From Rhodosporidiobolus odoratus (Eukaryota > Basidiomycota > Microbotryomycetes > Sporidiobolales > Sporidiobolaceae), in assembly GCA_034387635.1 (NCBI GenBank), contig JAOANU010000005.1, forward strand, positions 558,001 through 622,000: a stretch of DNA of 64,000 nucleotides. Direction: 5' to 3'. Below, piece after piece: positions 58,595 through 64,000 of the stretch. Under the pieces are notes generated by a model. It searched no databases. It was not told the DNA's origin and saw nothing but the letters and a program-made list of their open reading frames with translations. Position numbers and translations under genes: made by a program. The first letter of the stretch is position 1. Each line of letters starts with the position of its first letter.

Positions 58595-61500
58595 CTTGGC
58601 TACCCTCTTACTGGCCCTCTTCGACACCGTATCGAGGGTCGCGCTCTTCACCAGGGCACAACGACCAGGCTCCTCTCCCACCATGGGCTCGTAGTAACCC
58701 ACCAGAGCCCGACAGAAACCGCCATCTCTCCCCCAAACCGCCGCTGAATCCTCGCTGAGAGCTCCCTTCCCATCCTTTACGTCGATCTTGAGCATGTGTC
58801 GGCACTTTTCAAGGAGAAGTGGACACTGTTGCTCCTTGACTCCCGTCAACATCGTCAATGGGCGGCCGTCCGGAATCAAGGGGAGAACGGAAGAGCGAGG
58901 GAAACCGCGAGGATGAAGGGTACGCGTGTCGGAGCCGTCTGGGATTAAGGCGTGGGTCGGATTGGCGGCGAGATGCTTGAACAGTTTTGGTGCTCAATTG
59001 ATGGCGAGGCTGAGGAATTTGTGAACAGTGTCTACTGTGCTGGTGGGAGAGCGGATTGCGTCGACGGTCGATTGGAGTGGGTGTTTTGTGTCGAGCATGA
59101 GGTAGTTCACTCTGAATGCATCGAGAGAGAAGGAGCCGTAGAGGAGGTCGGTCTTGTGGGCACCGGGAAGCAACCACTTCATGAGTATGAGACGTTCCTG
59201 TCAAACTTTTGTTCTGAGGGTAGTTCGCGGCGCTTCGTCACCCAGTCCTACCAATTGCCGCACCTCTATCATCGCTTGATCAAACGCGGTTGCCAAGGCT
59301 TCTGGGGGTTTTGACCGGCGCAGGAGGATGTACGGATCCGGTTGACCTGGCGGTGGATGTAGGAGGATTTCAGGAACAGAGGCAGGGAGGAGTGGTAGGG
59401 GAGCATGAGGTGTGTCGAGATCTGGGGTGAAAGCGCGTCTCGCGTTGATGATCGCACTGGCGTTATTGGACTGACGAAGGGTATCGAGGACCTGTATGCT
59501 TTCGGGTTGGAAGTGATTGTGGGTCGGGTTGTAGCGCTGTTGAGCTCGAGTGGCCGTCAGCCCTCAGCCGGCACTTGCAAGATCGGAAGGGATACAGACT
59601 CACAATCGGCTGAACCAACAGCGAATTCCCCCTTAACCAAGCAACATCGCTCTCGCTTACCTCACACTCATTTCCCTCCCTCTCATTCTCCGACTCCAGC
59701 CTGACCACGCGCTCCACATACCGCATCGTCGTCTGTACTGTACCTGCCCGCAAACGCCCCTTGCTCTTCCCTTCCACAATCGATCGCAACGAATTCCCCT
59801 CCAGCTCAGCATCCCGGAGTGCCGTCTCCACCTCTTTCGTTCGCCAATCTGCGTTCCATTCCCCCAACCCAACCCAGGTCTGCATACCCGCCCCAGCGTC
59901 AATCCGCTCCGCTTCGTCTGCTGCCGCTTCCAGATCCGCTTCCTCCGCCTTCTTCCCCTTCCCCTTTCCCTTCCCCTTCCCCACCGCTACCTTCCTCGCC
60001 TTCTCATTCTCGAAAGACCTTTCAACCTGTCGACGATCCTCGATCCCAAACTCTGCCGCCACACGTACCCACACCCGATGACGAGGGTCGACTCGCTGAG
60101 AACCGGCGTTCGTGCTGGCCAGGCGTTTGAGGTGGCTGCTGTCGTAGTCGTTTCCGACCTGTCGAGCGAGAGCGAGCTGGAGCAGACATGGAATCACACT
60201 GCTAAGCAAGGCGGCGATCTGTTCAGTGGCTGCGAGGTGTAGGTCGCTGGTTGTGGGCAGAACTGTCGCCATTCCCGCCTGCAAGTCAGTGTCGAGTTTC
60301 TGACGGTAGGGCGCAGGGACTGAGGTTGAGTTGAGAAGGCTCCAGGCGAAATCGGCAAAGTGCTTGACCGCCTGGTTCAGCCCGCGCTCGCTGCGGCTTA
60401 GTGCACGGTTCAGCACCGAGATTGCCTCGAGCGCGGCCGGCTCCAGAACAAAGGGCGGGGCAGGAAGGAGAGGCGAAGGAGTTTGATCGGTGCCGAGATC
60501 TTGCGAGCTACTACGGTGAAGCGTGGGAAAGATAGTGTCGTTCAGTAGTGCAACTGTTACGGCGGGGGTGAGGAGGAGAGACCGGATGAGAATGTGCAGC
60601 GCCTGCTTGGTCGACTGCAGCTCGCTGACTTCCCAGTTGGTCGTCATCTGCTGAATGAGCGGGTCAAGATGGTGGCGTAATGGAGCACTCTCAGCGAGTG
60701 CTGCCATGGTTGCAGAGTACATAGGGTGCGACGTATGACGCTCGATGGCGTCAATGAGCTGGATCGGGAGCTGCAATACGCCAAGTCCTTGTCAGCTTCC
60801 TACTCTAATCTTGAGGAGGCGCAGGGAACGGCGACTGACTCCACGCTGCGTCAAGCCTTGAACATAGCTCGCCGGCTCTCGCTGACAGCCCTCTTGCATA
60901 ATCACCTCCACCTTCTGCCACTCCTCCGTCCCGGCCGCCACCCCTAAAGACGCCCGCAAGACCTCTGCCATACTTTCACCTCGTAGCCGACCATTCGGTT
61001 TTGACGTCATGACGTTACAAACACGCTTGAAAAAGTCGTCGGCTTGACCTTCGCCCATCAAGAGGAGATGGGAGTGCAGCGGGTTGAGTTGGCGAAGGAC
61101 GGAGATCGTGATGCTGATGATCCCATGAAGGAGAGGAGCCGCGAGCGTGGTCGTGAATGCGTGGAGGAGGGCGAGGTAGGGTGCGACAGCTGATTGGACG
61201 ATGCGGGCGATGCTGCCGGTCAAGGTCTTGCAGTCCAACGTCTTCATCAAGCGCCTCGGATCCGTCGACGAGGCTACCACCTCCGTAGTACCCTTGCCGG
61301 CCTCCTGCTCTCCTCTGGGCACACCCGCTGCGAGCTTCTGCGCCGTTCTCATCCGTTTGCGAGCAGTGTCGGGAGCGGGGGCCGGTCGCTTCTTCTTCTT
61401 CTGCTGCTCCTTGTCCTCTCCTTCCCCCTCCTTTCCCTGATCTCCTGCACCTCGGTCTTTGCTCCCGGAACCCCCGGGGGCCTGCTTCTGGTTGTTGAGG

Positions 61501-63305
61501 TCGTCCTTCGCGGCAAGGACCGAGCAGAGGAGGCGGTTGAGGTCTCGTAGTGGTGTCGACTGAGCGTAGCTGAGGCGAACGTTGTCGGCGGGGGGAGGTC
61601 TAGGTTGACGGTGCCGGCGAGATGTATAGGCGACGCTGGGGCGGTCTGGGTTTGGAATGACGGGGTTTGCAGTCGGGGGGGGGGGACGAGTACCGGGAAA
61701 ATCAGGGCGAGGAGGTCGAGTGTGCCGCCTTCCCCCGGATGCGACGCGGTTCTGGCGGGCAGGTCGAGCCCGACCGCCTTCGAGCGTGAGGTTACGGGTA
61801 ATGACCGGCTGAGTTCGAGTGGACGGGCCGAGACCTGGGGAGTTGGTCGTTGAGCCGGTATTGCTCTTGACAACCGCCCAAGTCCTCCCGCTGCGCAGCT
61901 GCTCGAACACCTCACTCGCCAACTCATGCTTGCTGACCAACTCCTCCTTCCGTACCTCCCCGCCGGTAAAGGTCCTCAGCGCAAGCTCGAACTTGGCAAC
62001 GTCGCCCCGTAGCTGCAGTTGCCCTCCTCGACGAGATCCCCGACTCAACACGTGACGCCACTCCTCCCAGACCTGCTCTGCGGCCTGCGGATTCCGACGG
62101 TACACCTCGAGCCAGTCGTACTTGGCTGGTCCCGTAACTGTCTCGATAGCCTGCAACGCATGCGCCGTTCCAAACCCCACCAAGAACCCCCCCTGCCTGT
62201 AGTCCTGCCCCGCGAGAAGAGCGATGACGGCGCCGGCTCTTGGTTGATCGAGGACTCCAAGCTCGGTCGCGAGCTTTGATCGGGAGAAGAGGCTGACCAG
62301 CTTCTTGTCCTGTCTCAACATGCCAGTCGTTGTCCGTGTGAAGTGTAGACCGTTGAAGATGTTGTCGCTGTCACCGCCAATGACTGCGACGTCTTCTTGA
62401 TAGGCTGAGGCGCGCTCGAAACTCGTCTTCAAGTCGGCGAAGGGAGTGACAAGTGGAAGTTGTGTAGGGAGAGAGGCGGGAGTGGAGAGTGGAGGGGGGC
62501 GACCTTGAACGAGAGCGGTGACAAGCTCGGCGGTAGCGGGATCGCCTTCATGGCTGGGCGTCGAGAACGTGCACATGCCGTCGAGGGCGTGGAAGAGCTG
62601 TGGAAGATGGTGTCAGAGAATGCTGCTGAGGGAACATCGAGATGGGGCATACCTCCTGCTTGGAGCAGTCCTGCAGATCTTGCAGACTTGGCGCCGGCAT
62701 GTAGAGGGAGGAATAGGCGGGAAGGGATTTGAGCGCTTGACGACCGTCGCCGCTGTGAAAGAGCAAGTCTCCCTCGTACTTCCCTAGCCGAGCATCTCCA
62801 CTGCCCTTTCCTCTGACCTCCCGCACCCCTGCATCGAACAACGCAAACACCTTGCCCATCACTCCCGTTATCCTGCCTTTCTCGGATGCCTCCTTCGCCC
62901 GACTACGTTCTTCCGCACCCGGCAGGATGATCAAGAGGCCCGTCGGCCAGACTGACCGGATTGCGACAACAAGGTCGCAGATCGCCTCGAGCACTGCACA
63001 GGCGACGGTGTCGGGGTAGGAGTCGGAGCGCCAAAAGGGGTCCTGCTTGCGGAGGTGGCCGGCACTGGTGTGGAAGGTGGAACCAGTCGAGCTGCCCATA
63101 TCGACCAACACGACTGAAGCAATGCATAGTTGAGTATAGCGTGTATGCGAGCGAACTGAGGGATGCACTCACCATCTTTCGCACCATCCTCCTCCAGAAT
63201 TGCCCTCATCAATCTCGAGCCTTGACTAGAATCCTGGTCATTGGTCTGAAAGGAGAGCACCGCCTGGGCTTGGTGTGCGAGGTCGGCAAAGTCGGAGATG
63301 CCCAT
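58595..63305 (-). pseudogene. FEN/XPG-like nuclease joined to a TnpB/Fanzor-like C-terminus, interrupted by element 2
   Basis: Start at 63303-63305 (MGISDFADLAHQAQAVL). Exons: 63173-63305, 62653-63113, 60840-62597, 59604-60770, 59264-59536 and 59197 down to the element. With the exons at 52562-53288 and one CTTGG copy they total 4,977 nt, a multiple of three, with every junction in phase. The N-terminus resembles FEN/XPG nucleases: VLVDMGSS (D49), HEGDPATAEL (E215, D217; compare GEADAQ), GGDSDN (D274, D276) and AGQDYRQG (D330; compare GCDYLPG). The acid corresponding to FEN1 D86 was not found. The middle (about 400-1180) is unrecognised, with basic stretches and a Lys/Gly repeat. From about 1270 comes AFRVNYLMLDTKHPLQ and a KIDVKDGK segment that could hold the first RuvC Asp. 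One TGA (58994-58996) lies in frame unless a 60-nt intron 58976-59035 is removed. Function unknown; transposon-derived nuclease is the working guess. Confidence 0.7.
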
Positions 63306-63616
63306 GATGAGCAGGGGTAGGGAGGAGGAGGTTCGGGTTGCAGGGGGAAGGAAGAAGGGAGAGAGATGGTGAGCAAGGAACGGCTCCGGCTGGTGATGGC
63401 AAGGCTTATAGGTAGCGTCTTGTTGTAACAGTCTCTGAGATAGCAACAGGGGAAACAAGCGGTATCATTTGAGGAAGAGAGGGATGCTCAACTCGACTTC
63501 TCACTGTCACTACTTGTTTGTCGCAAGACTGTAGTATGATTGTGGGAGGTGTGTCTCACTCAATGTTCATACCGCTACTGTAAGCGGGGCCGAACAGATT
63601 ACACAACTATGAGAAA
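63306..63616. other. Promoter region of the FEN-TnpB gene
   Basis: 311 bases between its start and the stop of the next minus-strand gene; no gene seen. Confidence 0.5.
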
Positions 63617-64000
63617 CTAAGGCCACAAGTTCCCCCCAAAGTTGATCAATCCAACCTCCCCGTCTCCGAGCCAATCCTCGATCTCAATCCCTTTCCACTC
63701 TGCCCGAATGATCTTGCAGAGCATATTCTCGAGCAGGATCGGACACGAAAGGTCGATGTTGAGAGAGAGTAGGGCCTGCAAGGAATGGATCAGCACGGGT
63801 CAAGCGGAGCTCGAGATCCAGCCCCAGGTCCTCAGAGCACTATGATCGAATACACCACGCTAGTACACGGAGGTAGGAAAAAGGGGACGTACCGCGCGTA
63901 TACCGTTGGAGATTCCCCCCTCTGCCTCACTCGCATTCATGGCGTCGAAGAACTGTCGGGAGGCCTCCTCGGTGGCAGCATCGACCTCCTTCCTCGTGCT
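63617..64000 (-). CDS. 3' end of an unrecognised gene (runs off the window)
   Basis: Two exons, 63893-64000 and 63617-63776, joined over a GTACGT...GCAG intron. They read EVDAATEEASRQFFDAMNAS and GISNGIRA, then ALLSLNIDLSCPILLENML and EWKGIEIEDWLGDGEVGLIN, ending NLWP. The in-phase splice and the amphipathic helices support real coding. No family recognised. Confidence 0.6.

Noticed and set aside
59201..59203. In-frame TGA in the FEN-TnpB gene
   Set aside because: Falls in a 66-nt GTGCGG...GACAG intron (59198-59263) whose removal keeps phase, so it is not counted as a nonsense mutation.
52183..63616. Terminal inverted repeats around the FEN-TnpB gene
   Set aside because: Compared 52183-52561 with 63306-63616 by eye and found no matching inverted ends; a transposon boundary is not claimed.

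Overview
The window is nuclear DNA of a basidiomycete fungus, most likely a red-yeast-like member of the Pucciniomycotina (Microbotryomycetes type). Evidence: GC-rich coding sequence, genes cut by many 60-110 nt GT-AG introns (strong donors GTACGT, GTGAGT and GTGCGT), close gene packing, and a standard fungal housekeeping set. No tRNA, rRNA or CRISPR was seen.

Layout, left to right. 0-9 kb: a 5'-incomplete HSL-type esterase, SRP14, thioredoxin, PEX19 and a 2H phosphoesterase. 9.7-15.1 kb: a complete chromodomain Ty3/gypsy LTR retrotransposon (element 1) inserted in a small host gene. 16-25.7 kb: an unrecognised AT-hook protein, an AT-rich anomalous block, the MICOS subunit MIC60, cytochrome P450 copy A and a predicted membrane protein. 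27-41 kb: polynucleotide kinase/phosphatase, a PX-PB1 protein, a haloacid-dehalogenase-like hydrolase, PDCD5 and a Topors-like RING/RS protein. 41-51 kb: P450 copy B (inverted relative to A), UDP-glucose 4-epimerase, a senescence/spartin-domain protein and the ribosome factor KRR1. 51.7-63.3 kb: a small coiled-coil protein, then a very large minus-strand gene split by a second LTR retrotransposon (element 2). The right edge holds the 3' end of one more gene.

The most unusual object is that interrupted gene (52562-63305). With element 2 removed and one copy of its 5-bp target duplication kept, nine exon blocks join in a single frame that closes exactly: about 1,658 codons. The N-terminus looks like a FEN/XPG (Rad2) nuclease fold. 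The C-terminus ends in a TnpB/Fanzor-like block: a DEFRTS segment, a four-cysteine zinc ribbon and a DRDV motif. I know of no described protein with this architecture; the assignment rests on motifs read by eye.

Both retrotransposons sit in coding exons, both have nearly identical LTRs, and both carry coding defects. The two P450 genes face each other about 16.5 kb apart and share a 249-bp block at their 5' ends that is far more similar than their coding bodies, which suggests gene conversion.
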